A stretch of DNA of 64,000 bases, taken from Branchipolynoe longqiensis (taxonomy: Eukaryota > Annelida > Polychaeta > Phyllodocida > Polynoidae). The translations under genes and the position numbers were made by a program. The first letter of the stretch is position 1. Every line of letters starts with the position of its first letter. The notes under the pieces were generated by a model, which worked only from the letters and a program-made list of their open reading frames with translations, did not search any database and was not told the origin of the DNA. This document shows, piece after piece, positions 11,173-22,326 of this stretch. The stretch is taken from positions 1 to 64,000 of the forward strand of contig JASIRB010004224.1 in assembly GCA_030323885.1 (NCBI GenBank), given 5' to 3'.

Positions 11173-11762
11173 CTAGCATCTGACATCTATGTGTAGGAGT
11201 GTGCAGTGTTGCAGTGTTGCAGTGTTGCAGTATGCTTCACTGCCAACACCACCCTCCACCCCCAACTCTATCTAGCATGGGTACCTTAATTGTGGCTAGG
11301 TGGATACCAAATTTGGTATCTCGGAATTGACGCATTACCACCATACTTCCCTCAGAGGTTCCTAGGACGTAAAGCCCCCAATAAATCGTCCCTAAATCCG
11401 TAAATAGCATGTCGGCAGCTTTGTTAATTCATCCACAGCGCCCTCTATGGTTTTACCTCGTCATTAGTGTCGCAAATTATTTCCACACGCCACAAGAGGG
11501 CGCCACTGTGACACCATAAAGTCATTTTATTAGCGTCTATGGTTAAAGACTTGTTATTAATGCGTGTACATTTTGGCTGATGCTTTCTCCGTGAATTCAA
11601 AAACTGATTAAATGTATATTTAATCTGGAGTTTTAATAAGGTTTTAATGTATTTTAATGTATTTTAATGTATTTTAATGTATTTTAATGTATTGTATTTG
11701 AATAACTTTCATGTTTTTGTTGCAGGATAGACCTGCTAATTGCATTACGAAGTCAGTAACAG
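11173..11762. other. no gene; short 10-bp repeat
   Basis: Unique-looking apart from five GTATTTTAAT units at 11646-11695. Confidence 0.55.
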
Positions 11763-12085
11763 GACGCGGTGGAGCAATCGGTAGAGTGTAGTCTTCCCGT
11801 GTGGAAGGTAGGGAGTTCAAATCCCATCCGAGTCAAACCGATGACTTAGAAATTGGTTCTTGTCGCTACCTAGCCTGATGTTCAGCATTAATAGGATAGG
11901 AGAAGGACAGTGTCAGGATAATGTGACTGTGTGGGATATCAGAGCATGGTGTTGGCAGCTTGGTATCCCAGGCAGGCAGCACTATAAAGGTTGTCATGAG
12001 TGTGCACTCTCACAAGTTGGTACCAATCCTGATGTGACCTTAGATGTTGCTAGGATGTAAAACAGCACACAGCAAAGAAACAAAG
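11763..12085 (+). repeat. SINE-A copy
   Basis: GGACGCGGTGGAGCAATCGG head, AGTTCAAATCCCATCC box B variant, complete body, and tail GATGTAAAACAGCACAC. Confidence 0.8.
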
Positions 12086-12329
12086 AAGTCAGTACATCTT
12101 GAAACCCCAGCCACAGCGTAACCTTCTCTGCTCCTCTATCTCTCCTTCCCAACCAACGTATAACATCCCACACTCTGCTAATGTACTAAACCATTAAACC
12201 GTCCGCCCAGCACATGTAGACCCCTACCCCAACAAAGTTGAATCATAATGACCCATGCGCCTACATTAATTAACCTTCCATTTAGATTATATATGCTGCA
12301 GTACCACCAGTCTGCAGTCTATAAAGCAA

Positions 12330-12905
12330 ATAATTAAATATAAAAACACGAAAGCAAATAAGGCAAAGCATAGCATTCTGATATTTTTATAAGCTGTACA
12401 ATTACTAACATGATAGAATATAAAAGATGAAAGTAAATAACGAAAAGCATAGCATTGTGACATTTACATAAGCCGTACAATTACTAACATGATAGAATAT
12501 AAAAGATGAAAGCAAGTAACGAAAAGCCTAGCATTGTGACATTTTCATATGCAATACAATTACTAACATGATAGAATATAAAAGGCGGAAGCAAATAACG
12601 AAAAGTATAACACCGTTTATATTTTTATAGGCCATCCAATTACTACCATAATATAAAGACGAAAGCGAATAACAAAAATCATAGCACCATTTCTATTCTC
12701 CTTCACCATCCAATTACTAACATATAATATAAAGACGAAAGCGAATAACAAAAATCATAACACCATTCCTATTCTCATTCACCATCCAATTACTAACATA
12801 TAATATAAAAGATGAACACAAATAACGCAAAGCATAACACTTTTCCCATTCTCACCCACAATCCAATCACTAACATTATATAATATAAAAGATAACAGCA
12901 AAGGG
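12330..12905 (+). repeat. 79-bp AT-rich tandem repeat
   Basis: About seven units. The phrase CATGATAGAATATAAAAG recurs at 79-bp steps in the left part; right-hand units are shorter and more diverged (ACATATAATATAAAGACG). Each unit also has AGCAAATAACGAAAAGCATA and CAATTACTAAC. Confidence 0.85.
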
Positions 12906-13460
12906 ATTTTGGTACAGAACAGAACACGGTACAGAGATATATATATTTGCCATTTGCTTTGTGCCACCTTAATCAAGTTAATGATACTTGCTATACACGT
13001 AATGCCGGAGAGCGCTTGTTGACGTACAGAACTGACGATCCCAGTCCAAATCTAGCGCCTTTCACAGCGGGCTGTCTGTGTGCCGGGTAAACAAGGGCAA
13101 GGCCGTCTCAGATGCTGATGAGCAATGCGCATGTACACACAGCGCCCATGTGGGTGCCTAGTGATCGGCACATGCGCATTGCACCGGAAGTGGATTGCTT
13201 CCCGCCCAACGCCCACCTTCACGGGAATAAACACTGATGTACTCACCGGAAACCTGAGGACGCACAGACGGAAGTCGGGCACTGCGGCGACGCACGGTCA
13301 ACACATTGACAACACGCTGCTCAGCCAGCTCGAGCAGCGCAAACAGCGACGAAAGGAGGAGACCCAACCAGCTCTTACATGCCCACTGGGTCGACCTATG
13401 AAGCTCTTCATTGAGCACACAACTGAGATATGTGGACCCAAATTAGATTTTTTTTTTTTA
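12906..13460. other. no gene assigned; CpG-containing segment
   Basis: GC-rich compared with the flanks around 13030-13350, with GCGCATG motifs and an ACCGGAAGTGG site. Plus frame 13125-13472 (115 codons) and minus frame 13158-13418 overlap; neither has a recognisable domain or splice support. Confidence 0.4.
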
Positions 13461-13467
13461 AATTTAA

Positions 13468-13690
13468 TTTGATGTTTTCATCGGACTGTGCAGCTTTAAG
13501 CCATTGACAGAACCTGCTAATGGGTCATCATTACTATGCATGGCTTTGAGGACAACTACTATAAACATGGCTGCCATGATTACATCCGGGTATGTGGCTT
13601 GACTGCTCTATGAGTTCTAGTTCGGTCACTAAGGCTTGCCTGGTTCATGTGATTGATGTTAAATTTGCATAGTCCGATGGTTTTGAATTT
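13468..13690. mobile_element. short MITE-like element with CATCGGACT ends
   Basis: Left end TTTTCATCGGACTGTGCAG and right end TGCATAGTCCGATGGTTTTG are inverted copies (core CATCGGACTRTGCA), about 220 bp apart. No coding capacity. Solo ends occur at 1286, 13990 and 37448. Confidence 0.5.
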
Positions 13691-13904
13691 CTGTATTTTT
13701 TCTGAGATAAATATATTAGATCGATCACTAGTATCTACTTTACATTAGTTCAAAGGTACTTTTATTTTAAATGATAAACTTTTCAGATATTTTGAGTGCA
13801 AACATGGAAAATTAGTTTTGACAAGCTTGCCAAAACTCTGACACCATAGATTTCTGCAGTAACAGGTTCTGTTAAATTGACTCAGTATTGCCTTCTACGT
13901 AGAA

Positions 13905-14020
13905 ACAAATGCTTAATAAGTGCATCAGTATCTAAGTTAGATATGTAAAATCAAATCTAGATAATTGGTTTGGTTTTGAAAATTTGATATTTCATCGAAC
14001 TATGCAGCTTTAAGTCGAGT
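13905..14020 (+). repeat. dispersed repeat ending in TTTCATCGAACTATGC
   Basis: Second copy of the 1205-1310 sequence: CATCAGTATCTAAG, GATAT, TTTTGAAAATTTGATATTTC then the TCATCGAACTATGCAGC motif. Confidence 0.5.
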
Positions 14021-14127
14021 TGGGCAATAGGGAGATTCAGTCAGCCATTACAGTTTTAGTAGCTGAGGTTTCTGCGCATGCGCGTACCCACCCTGGTGTA
14101 TGGGGCCAATACATGTGTAGTACTAAT

Positions 14128-14275
14128 AGTAGTCTGCATTGACCTCTAAGGCAAGGAACCACATAGACAGGTGGGTATGGATAGGGTGATGATATCAGCG
14201 AGCTTAGGTCGTGTAATAGTTAGCATGCTTGCCCCTGAATGCAGTATTTCCCATTTTCATCACTCCCAGGACAGA
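14128..14275 (+). repeat. tRNA-like repeat B copy
   Basis: AGTAGTCTGCATTGACCTCT, CACATAGACAGGTGGG, GATATCAGCGAGC, box A-like TGTAATAGTTAGCATG, then the 3' part CAGTATTTCCCATTTTCATC. The box B segment is deleted. Confidence 0.65.
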
Positions 14276-14842
14276 ACCATATAGTCTGCGCTTGGTTTTT
14301 TATGAAGCCTGTTTACAGACCTTTTTCCAAGGAGGATGCATATGATGGTGGTGGAAATGTTCTATAACATATAAGACCCCTTCTACAGAGCACGCTGCAC
14401 AGGGAGTTGCAACCCACAAGATTAGTTCATGTTATGACCACCAGGGGGTTTATTTGTGATAGACTCCTAAATGAGACCCTTTCCACAAAGCGTCTTGCAC
14501 AGTCAGCTGTCACACACAACAGTAGTTCTCGTGACGACTCCCAGAGGGCAGAGTGCTGTTGGAAATCCTCTATAAGGCCCTTTCTATAGAACATGGTGCG
14601 TATGGATCCTGCCTTTCTCTTCCTTATGATATTTTCTTTAAGATTTATACTGCCTATCATGGATAAGTGTGAATAGACTTGTTTTCACCATTAGACAGTT
14701 TGTCAAGAGAAAGCCCAAGCCTACACTTTTACCGACCCAAGGGATTTTTAACCTCCCACACCACATAGACATGGTATGAGAGCAACTGGCCTTTGATGAC
14801 GCTGTAAGTTATACACAGCAGTGGAAATCCAAATTGGCAGAG
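14276..14842. other. no gene seen
   Basis: Unique-looking except for the short CTGCCTATCAT..ACTTGTTTTCACCATTAGACAG block (14645-14700) shared with 9610 and 45925. Confidence 0.4.
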
Positions 14843-14935
14843 GTGGGGGCACAGGGAATCGAACCACTGACCTTCAGATTAGGAGTCTGACCTAGAAAAA
14901 AGTCAGACACTCTAACCACTCCGCCATAGAGAATA
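14843..14935 (-). other. tRNA-like sequence with CCT anticodon-like loop
   Basis: On the minus strand: box A-like GGCGGAGTGGTTAGAGTG, a duplicated GTC[AT]GAC stretch around TTTTTTCTAG, a stem CAGA-CTCCTAA-TCTG whose loop would read CCT, and box B GGTTCGATTCC. The insertion before the anticodon arm and the lack of a clean acceptor stem argue against a working tRNA. It could be a tRNA pseudogene or the head of another SINE family. Confidence 0.35.
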
Positions 14936-15462
14936 ATATATCAATTTCTGTTGGTGTAGTGAGGATTCGAAGCTGCACTTTTGTGACTGGGAAGTTGGAT
15001 CCTTAGCCTTTGGATCACCGAGGTGATTGCAACCAATCTGACCACACCAACCTATCCAGGTAAAGCTTACCTGGTGAATTGAATTCAATCTGGTACTAGC
15101 ATCAAACAGAACACTGCACTCTTGTAAGAGTCTACCACTTGGCAGTATACAGTGGGTGAGAAATAAGGATTCTCTTCTAGGAACAGGCAGGAATTTGCAA
15201 TAGGAACTGATGGCGGTCAGTTAACGATCGGACCATTCACTGTCAGGTGTGGGCTTGTCTGCGTAATGTGCTCGCCAAGCGAACCTCTAATCAGCAATAG
15301 CGTGATTCATCATTATGTGGGGTTCGGCTGACCTCCAGGTAGACGAGACCTGTGATCATCGTACGACCCGCCCCTTAATGGACTATATACCGACAAGTCT
15401 AAGGGACGTCAGACTAGACGTGACTGGACAATGAACACAGGCCTTCAGAACAATCCTGACCA

Positions 15463-16095
15463 GACGGGATGGCCGAATGAGTTAAGCATCTATCTCCCGT
15501 TTTGGTAGATCATGGGGTTCAAACCCAAGGGTTCGAACCCTGGTTGAGTCAAGCCAATGACTTAAAAATGTATACTTGTCACTTCCTGGCCAGGTGCTTG
15601 GCATTATTTGGATAGGGCAAGGATGTGTTGGCTCAGTGTCAGGATAATGTGACTGAGTTGGATATCAGGTCATAATGCTGGTGGCCTCGTCTCCCAGTTG
15701 GGCAGCTCTATAAAGTTGCCATGAGTACACGCAATGTTTGTTTGTTGTTGTTTTACGTGCTAGAAACATCTGAGGTCATATCAGGACGGTACCGGCTTGT
15801 GACAGTGTGCACTCATGGCACCTTTATAGTGCTGCCCAACTGGAATATCAGGCCGCCAGCATCATGACCTGATATCCCACTCAGTCACATTATCCTGACA
15901 CTGATCCAACCAGTCCTTTCCCTATCCTAATAATGCCAAGCACCTGGCTAGGAAGCGACAAGTATACATTTTTAAGTCATTGGTTTGACTCGACATGGGT
16001 TCGAACCCACAAACATACACGCACTGTCACAAGGCAGTACCAGTCCTGATATGACCTTAGATGGTGCCAGGACGTAAAACTCCAACAACCAACCA
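15463..16095 (+). repeat. SINE-A copy split by another SINE-A
   Basis: Plus-strand body 15463-15736 (GACGGGATGGCCGAATGAG head) resumes at 16016 with CACTGTCACAAGG and ends in CAGGACGTAAAACTCCAAC. The duplicated target TACACGCAATG/TACACGCACTG (15726-15736 and 16016-16026) marks the insertion of the minus-strand copy. Confidence 0.85.
15737..16015 (-). repeat. SINE-A copy nested in SINE-A
   Basis: Minus-strand copy inserted at about 15737, with a TTTGTTTGTTGTTGTTTTA tail and truncated just beyond its box B (GGGTTCGAACCCA). The 11-bp flanking duplication differs at one base, consistent with target-primed retrotransposition. Confidence 0.85.
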
Positions 16096-16689
16096 ATCAG
16101 AAAATGTCTGCAAAATGCATGACAAAAAGTTACATTTAGTGCATATAGAATGATGGTTGGAATAGGTCGAATTTGCGAACTGTATGGAAAATAATGATGA
16201 GCAATAAATTGAGTTGTTTTTTATTGTTGTTTTATAACATTTAGTTCTGGGAATAAATAGACACACTGCGGAGGTTCTGTATTAAACCACTCAATTACTC
16301 TCCGGGTGAAGGGCTACATACGGGCATCGCAAGTCTCCCAAATCCCCCCGGACGTCTTCCTACGTGGCATCTTTAAGCCACAACCGGAAGTGTCGCGTCC
16401 AGGGCGCCCCCTGGTGTGTCGTTGACGAGTCACGCTCGGAGAGTGAGCGGATTCGGCGCGTGAGGCGAGCTACCTTCGATCGACTTATCTGGGCGCCACC
16501 CTCCCCCCTAGTGGCGGGTTCAGGAACTATCCCGGTGGATTACCAGACGACAATTGTAAGGGAGGGAAGGGCGGAAGTTAGTGTTCCCGCCAGTTCCTAG
16601 AAGAGAATCCTGATTTCTCACCCACTGTATACTGCCAAATGGTAGTCTCATACAAGTGCAGTGCTCCCATTCACGCCCCCTTATCCCTA

Positions 16690-17600
16690 TGGAGATGAGG
16701 GGGCGTGAGTGGGAGATGGGGGTGAGGGGTGAGTTGGAGGTGGGGGTGAGAGGGAGGTGAGGTGAGGTGAGAGGGAGCTGGGGTTAGTGGGAGCTGGGGT
16801 AAGTGGGAGGTAGGGGTGAGGGGTGAGTGGGAGGTGGGGTGAGTGGGAGGTGGGGTTAGTGGGAGCTGGGGTAAGTGGGGAGGTAGGGGTGGGGGGTGAG
16901 AGGGAGGTGGGGGTGGTGGGGGTGAGAGGGAGGTGGGGTGAGTGGGAGGTGGGGTTAGTGGGAGCTGGGGTAAGTGGGAGGTGGGGGTGAGGGGTGAGAG
17001 GGAGGTGGGGTGAGTGGGAGGTGGGGTTAGTGGGAGCTGGGGTAAGTGGGAGGGTGGGGGTGAGGGGTGAGGGGAGGTGGGGTGAGGGGGAGGTGGGGTG
17101 AGTGGGGAGGTGGGGTTGTGGGAGTGGGGTGGGGAGGTGGGGGTGGGGGGTGAGAGGGAGGTGGGGTGAGTGGGAGGTGGGGGTGAGTGGGAGTGGGGAG
17201 GGGAGGTGGGGGTGAGGGGGTGGGAGGGAGGTGGGGTGGTGGGAGGGGGTTAGTGGGAGGTGGGGTAGTGGGAGGTGGGGGTGAGGGGTGAGAGGGAGGT
17301 GGGGTGAGAGGGAGGTGGGGGTGAGTGGGAGGTGGGGTTAGTGGGAGCTGGGGTAAGTGGGAGGTGGGGGTGAGGGGTGAGAGGGAGGTGGGGTGAGAGG
17401 GAGGTGGGGTGAGTGGGAGGTGGGGGTGAGGGGTGAGTGGGAGGTGGGGTGAGTGGGAGCTGGGGTAAGTGGGAGGTGGGGGTGAGTGGGCGGTGGGGGT
17501 GAGGGGTGAGTGGGAGGTGGGGTGAGTGGGAGGTGAGTGGGAGGTGGGGTAAGTGGGAGGTGGGATAAGTGGGAGGTGGGGTGAGTGGGAGTAAGTGGGT
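16690..17600 (+). repeat. G-rich minisatellite (GGGAGGTGGGGTGAGT family)
   Basis: Units of about 18-22 bp such as GTGGGAGGTGGGGTGAG and GTGGGAGCTGGGGTAA over 0.9 kb. Pro/His/Thr-rich minus frames (17250-17634) are artefacts. SINE-A and a LINE fragment interrupt it, and it resumes at 17905-18015. Confidence 0.9.
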
Positions 17601-17611
17601 TGTTCTTGTCT

Positions 17612-17908
17612 GTTCTTTCACGTCCTAGAAACATCGAAGGTCATATCAGGACGGGTACGACTTGTGACAGTGTGCACTCATGGCGAATTTATAGTGCTGC
17701 CCCACTGGGAGATCTGGCCGCCGACACAATAGCCCGATATCCCACATAGTCACATTATCCTGATACTGTACTTACCACTCATTGTCCTACCTTATTAATG
17801 CACTGCGCCAGGCTAGGTAGCGACAATTTTTATAAGTCATTGCTTTGACTCGACTGGGATTCGAACTCCCGAGCTCTACCGATTCGGCCACCGCGTCCTG
17901 TTGGGAGT
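17612..17908 (-). repeat. SINE-A copy in the minisatellite
   Basis: Minus-strand copy of the CGGTAGAGC-head subtype: tail TTCTTTCACGTCCTAG, box B complement GGGATTCGAACTCCCG, box A complement CTCTACCGATTCGGCC and the end CACCGCGTCC. Confidence 0.8.
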
Positions 17909-18020
17909 GAGGTGGAGGTGGAGTGAGTTGGAGGTGGGTGTGGGTTGAGGTGTAGGTGGGGTGAGGTGGGGGTGCGGTGAGTTGGAGGTGGTGATGAGTG
18001 GGAGGTGGGGATGAGGTGGG

Positions 18021-18500
18021 GGATTCCCTCACACTGCAGCATTCAGGGTAACGAAGAAGCTGACAAAATGGCAAAGATGGGTGCAGAGGCAGAACAGCAT
18101 GAACACAGTGTTGACTTTAAGGAGATGAAGACCATCATTAAGTCTCTGCATAGATCACCAGAATCATGAGACAGCTACCATCAACTGTCAAGACAATATC
18201 AAGTGATCATCTTCCGCCTTATGACTGGGCATAACAGGCTTAACAATCACCTGCACAGATACTTCCGTGTAGTTCCATCTGCCCTCTGCCCCTGTGGAGA
18301 GGAAGATCAGACTGCTGAGCATATCCTACAGAACTGCTTGAACCATCACTCACTGAGGGAAGAGATATGGCCAGCTCCTACTGACTTGCAGGAGAAGCTG
18401 TACGGGGCTGCAGATGTGCTACAGAGGACTGTCAATTTTATTATGAGAACTGGGCTCCAAGTGTAATTGAAGGCAAACGAAAAGAAGAAGAAGAAGGTGG
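18021..18500 (+). pseudogene. LINE C-terminal fragment with RNase H remnant
   Basis: One frame from about 18023 reads IPSHCSIQGNEEADKMAKMG (the end of the RNase H domain, with G-N-E-x-A-D), then an in-frame TGA at 18167-18169, then FRLMTGHNRLNNHLHR, CPCGEEDQTAEHILQNC (a Cys/His cluster) and a TAA near 18464. This order is typical of I/Jockey-type non-LTR retrotransposons whose RNase H follows the RT. A (GAA)n tail follows. It is 5' truncated and dead. Confidence 0.85.
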
Positions 18501-18664
18501 GGGTGAGGTAGGGTGTTTGTTAAACATGGCCACAGTCAGGATAGTGCCAGGTCGCAGTCTTATGTTGTCCCCTGCTTAAGCTGTTTGGCGGTTGCTAGGA
18601 GACATGCGGCGCCAGCTTCCTCTCGGGGAGGAGGGGAATCCCCGCTGAGGCGCGCAGCTTTCTA

Positions 18665-18912
18665 CCGGGACGTGATAGTCTACTGGTTAGAGCGTCTGCT
18701 TCCTGTACGAGACCGGTTGGTGATACAGAGTGAGGTGGAATAGTTCAACATTTACACGTCTCGCTACATGTAGGCCATACACGTCCGGGCTTAGTTAGCA
18801 TTACCAGGACAGGGCAAGGACTGCTTGGTTCAGTGTCAGGATAATGTGAGTGCCTGGGATATCGGACTATGGTGTTATCGGCGTGGTATTGCAGTGACGC
18901 AACACTATGGCG
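18665..18912 (+). repeat. SINE-A copy, degenerate
   Basis: GTGATAGTCTACTGGTTAGAG head, CAGGACAGGGCAAGGACTG, GTGTCAGGATAATGTGAGTG and GGATATCGG blocks remain; the 3' tail is missing. Confidence 0.65.
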
Positions 18913-18925
18913 CAGCTTTGAGGAC

Positions 18926-19430
18926 ATAATATTATAAATCAGGAAAGGGAGGGGACATGAGTGGGGAGAGAGTGGGGGTGGGGGTGTAGGGAGGGGAGGG
19001 GAGGGAGGGGAGGTGGGAATTAGGGGTTGAGAGTTATGTGAGACTAGTATAAAAAGTAAAGCCCTTTATTAAAATTTAATTACACCTCTAGTGAACATTG
19101 ATTTTCGTATCATTTCTGCTATTGAGCCATCAAACATATGGTCATTCTGATATATTTCTTTGGAGGTAACCCGCTGCCGCCATATATGCCACTCTTTCCG
19201 ATAAGCAGCAATGGGCTTTTTATCGATAAGATGGCCAACTCCTTTCACGGGTTGACACTCTACCGACTGAGCTATGTCCCGCTCCGAGACTGTTATATGA
19301 GACTGCAATGAGACTGATGTGAGTCTTGTTAGTGTTGTGAGACTGTTGCGAGACTAACACGAGACTATTATTAGACTGCAGCAAGAGAATCATGAGACTA
19401 CCACAAGATGGTTGCGACACTCGTGTAAGT
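18926..19430. other. no gene seen
   Basis: G-rich patch at 18950-19015, then AT-rich sequence and a GAGACT-rich stretch (19300-19400) that resumes beyond the next element at 20010-20165 (CGAGACCACTGCGAGA units), so the element at 19431-20010 split one GAGAC-type repeat. Confidence 0.45.
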
Positions 19431-20010
19431 AATACCCCAGTCACATGAGAGCCTGCGTTCGCCGCCAACCTCCTTACGCTCAAAAGGACGCCAACCACCC
19501 AGCGTCCCACTCGATACATTGATTCAAAACCATTGTTGGTGCCAGGACAGCGCCGGGTCGGCCGCCAGGGCGGCTGCAGGTCGGCGCCGGGTCGGCACCA
19601 AGGCAGTGCCAAGTCGGTGCCCTGGCATCTACCACACAGCTAGCGTGGCATTGCATAAGTTGGTGCTGCCAGGTCGGCGCCAGATCGGCACCATGTCGGT
19701 GCCAAAATGGCACCAACTTGCCAACCAAGAGGTCAGCTACCTGGCAGCGCCAGGTCGGCACCAGATCGGTGCCAGGTCGGCGCCATGTCGCCAACCATTT
19801 TTTAATGGCGCCGACCAAAATGGACGCAAGGAGGTTGCAAGTGCAGCACTTGCAACCTCCTTGTGTCCAAAATTTCCAAAATGGATGCTGGGAGGTTGGT
19901 GTCCTCATGGCGCCAGCACTTAAGGAGGGCATAAGGAGGGCGCAATGAGGATGCGTTGATGTCGCGAATCGATCATAAGCAAACGTAGGCCTCGTGTGAC
20001 TGGGGTATTA
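19431..20010. mobile_element. ATACCC-ended foldback element (580 bp)
   Basis: TIRs TAATACCCCAGTCACATGAG (19431-19450) and CTCGTGTGACTGGGGTATTA (19991-20010) are complementary at 19 of 20 positions, and TA ends both. The inside is a GGTCGGCGCCA-type short repeat, plus a perfect hairpin at about 19826-19863 (CAAGGAGGTTGCAAGTG and its complement). The surrounding GAGACT repeat continues on both sides, showing insertion. No ORF of its own. Relatives: 48909-49170 and 50762-51026. Confidence 0.8.
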
Positions 20011-20455
20011 GACTGCCACGAGACAATCTCAGATGAGTCAAACCAAAGACTTAACAAAAAAAGTGGAGACCGCTGCGAGACTGCCCGTGCGACTACAACG
20101 AGACCGCTGAGAGAATAGGACGAGACCACTGCGAGATTAGGACGAGACCACTGCGAGATGAGGACGAGCGTGCAACGATATGACTGCACTGTCACCGCGA
20201 GTACAGGAGGTGTCAATTAAGGCAATCAGCAAATGGACCTGACACGCACTTAACCACTATCAAGATGCGAACAGACAGGCTATTAATAGCCTGTCACGGA
20301 GCTATGTAACCTGGGACATCACAGTCCGGATACAGCGCCTTACCGAGGGGCCTGTACCCCGCCCGGACTTGGATGATGTCTGCGGGAGACTGACTGTGTG
20401 TTGGCCGGTCTCACCTCACCGGGGCAAGGTGCAGGGGAAGCCGCAGGGACCGAAT

Positions 20456-20514
20456 TTGTTGTTTCTTTGTTGTTGTTTTACGTCCTAGCAACATCTAAGG
20501 GCATGTCAGGACGG
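20456..20514 (-). repeat. SINE-A 3' fragment
   Basis: GTTGTTTTACGTCCTAGCAA followed by a GGCATGTCAGGACGG body, cut off after about 60 bp. Confidence 0.7.
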
Positions 20515-20535
20515 AGACATGAACCAGAGGGTGGG

Positions 20536-20862
20536 TTGGTTGGTTGGTTGTTGGAGTTTTACGTCCTGGCAACATATAAGGTCATATCAGGATGGGTACT
20601 GACTTGTGACAGTGCACACTCATGGTGATTTCATAGTGCTGCCCCACTGGGAAATCAGGCCGCCGGCATCATGACCCGATATCCCACTTAGTCATATTGT
20701 CCTGACACTGAGCAGTCCTTTCCCTATCCTATTAATGCCGAGTGCCAGGATAGGTTGCGACAAGTGTCAATTTTATGTCATCGGTTTGACTCGACCAGGA
20801 ACCGAACTCCCGATCTCGCCCACGGGAGGCCAGGACTCTACCGATTCGCCATCGCGTCCGGT
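20536..20862 (-). repeat. SINE-A copy
   Basis: Full minus-strand copy: GGTTGGTTGTTGGAG tail, GACTTGTGACAGTGCACACT, box B complement AACCGAACTCCCGA, head CTCTACCGATTCGCCATCGC. Confidence 0.85.
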
Positions 20863-20984
20863 AGGAACCGGAAGTGGGGGACCCGGAGATGCCCAAAGTG
20901 GAAGAGTAGCATACGGTTAGATCAAATTCAACCCACCCACAGCCCCACAGGTGGCGCCACCCACATCCTACAGGGGTCGCCCAT

Positions 20985-21078
20985 TAGGACAGCACTATAA
21001 AGTCACGATGAGTGCGCACCGTCATAAGTCCATATTCGTCCTGATATGACCTTAGGTGTTGCCAGGAGGCAAAACTCC
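20985..21078 (+). repeat. SINE-A 3' fragment
   Basis: Begins at GACAGCACTATAAAGTCACG and ends CAGGAGGCAAAACTCCAAC. The 5' two thirds are missing. Confidence 0.75.
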
Positions 21079-21105
21079 AACAACTAACCAGCATAGACAA
21101 GCAAG

Positions 21106-21440
21106 CATGTCTAGGATGATTGCATCAGTGAGCCTAGGGAGTGAAACGGTTGGCATGCAAATCCCTGGAATGGTAAGAGACGTGGGTTCGAATCCTGCTC
21201 TGTGCTCAATATTTGCACATTTCAACAACCTCCCGGCACTACCCATGCCTGACACCGGGCATTAATAGCACAGGGACAGGATAATGTGACTGAGTGGGAT
21301 ATCGGGTTATGCTGCCGGTGGCCTGGTATCAGTGGAGCAGCGCTAACTATTAAGTCTCCACGAGAGCGCACTCCCAGAAATTAGTACCCGACTTGATATG
21401 GCATCAGATGGTGCACGGCCGTAAACCCCAACAAACACAC
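21106..21440 (+). repeat. chimeric repeat: B-type head on SINE-A body
   Basis: Starts with repeat B sequence (ATTGCATCAGTGAGCC, box B GTGGGTTCGAATCCTGCTCT, TCAATATTTGC) and continues as SINE-A from CGGGCATTAATAG through ACAGGATAATGTGACTGAG to CCGTAAACCCCAAC. Likely a template switch or an insertion junction. Confidence 0.65.
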
Positions 21441-22052
21441 TTGAACTAGTGCGTTGTTTTCATTATTAATATTTTAAGGTAAGCTGTTTTTTCTCATATA
21501 TTCATTTTTCATTTTTTGACTTGACCAACATTTTATTCTGTTTTATTTTTATTTCTCATGTACCATTTGTGATTCCACCACAGTTGTATGCTCTTTTGAC
21601 ATACGTTTCAAAATATAAGTCCGTGTATTTAGTTCTTTGTGTTTAACCACTCTGTGATCTCCCCCCCCCCCCCCACTACCCCCCCACCCCCCACATCAGC
21701 TGATGCTTACTTTGTGTGTTGGGGGGGGGGGGGTCGTTAAGCAAACAAACTATACTTTCGTGGATATTTTCGTGAATACAGGACGGTTAGTCGTTAGTGA
21801 AGTGCTGCGCCGGTGAAACGTTAAAGGTGGTTGCGCGTGCGCAAAGTGCCATTTTCCGGTTAGGGGTCGGGTGAGCGCGACCGCACTGGTGCCCCCTGGG
21901 ATCGCGCTCAGTTGGTGGGGACTTGCCCCCACACCCACACCCATCCCCACCCCCACTCCCTGCCCCCCCCCCCCCCCCCCCCTTCTCCTCCTCCTCCTCC
22001 TCCTCCCCCTCCTCCTCTCAGGAGCTGTTCATTCGTCAACTTCCCTACCGGG
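21441..22052. other. no gene seen; C and G homopolymers
   Basis: AT-rich sequence, then C-runs at 21661-21674 and 21962-21982 and a G-run at 21721-21733. The short plus and minus frames are low complexity. Confidence 0.5.
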
Positions 22053-22326
22053 CGGGATGACCGATCGGGCAGGGCACACGCCCGCTCCCCATTTGTAAAG
22101 GTCGTGGGATCAGTCCTCGGCCGAGTCAAATTCAAAGACGTACAACATTAATACGGATCGGCGTTGCTAGGATAGGGCCAGGACTCGTTTGCTGAGTTGG
22201 TGTCAGGATAATACGACTGAAAGGGATATCGGGTCACGGTGCCAGCGAGATGCTATCCCAATGGGGAAGCACTATAAAGCTACCACGAGTGCGCTTTGTC
22301 ACACTACGATACCCGTCCTGATAAGC
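22053..22326 (+). repeat. SINE-A copy, diverged
   Basis: GGCGGGATGACCGATCGGGC head, GAGTCAAATTCAAAGACG, GTGTCAGGATAATACGACTG, GAAGCACTATAAAGC, ending at GATACCCGTCCTGATAAG where the CTCACC array starts. Confidence 0.7.

Larger units (their letters stand above)
15111..16665. repeat. 1.55-kb segment with 75-bp inverted ends
   Basis: Left end 15111-15185 (ACTGCACTCTTGTAAGAG, then CTTGGCAGTATACAGTGGG, GAGAAATAAGGATTCTCTTC) matches the reverse complement of 16597-16665 with few changes. The inside holds the copy of the 82-335 repeat, nested SINE-A elements and a CpG-rich stretch (16340-16595). Either a large TIR element later invaded by SINEs or two opposite copies of one repeat. Confidence 0.55.

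Noticed and set aside
13125..13472. 115-codon plus frame as a small gene
   Set aside because: An overlapping minus frame is equally open, with no recognisable motif and no neighbour support; left as unassigned.
19215..19290. tRNA gene on the minus strand (box A-like TAGCTCAGTCGGTAGAG)
   Set aside because: No box B or closing acceptor stem follows; only a box A-like fragment.
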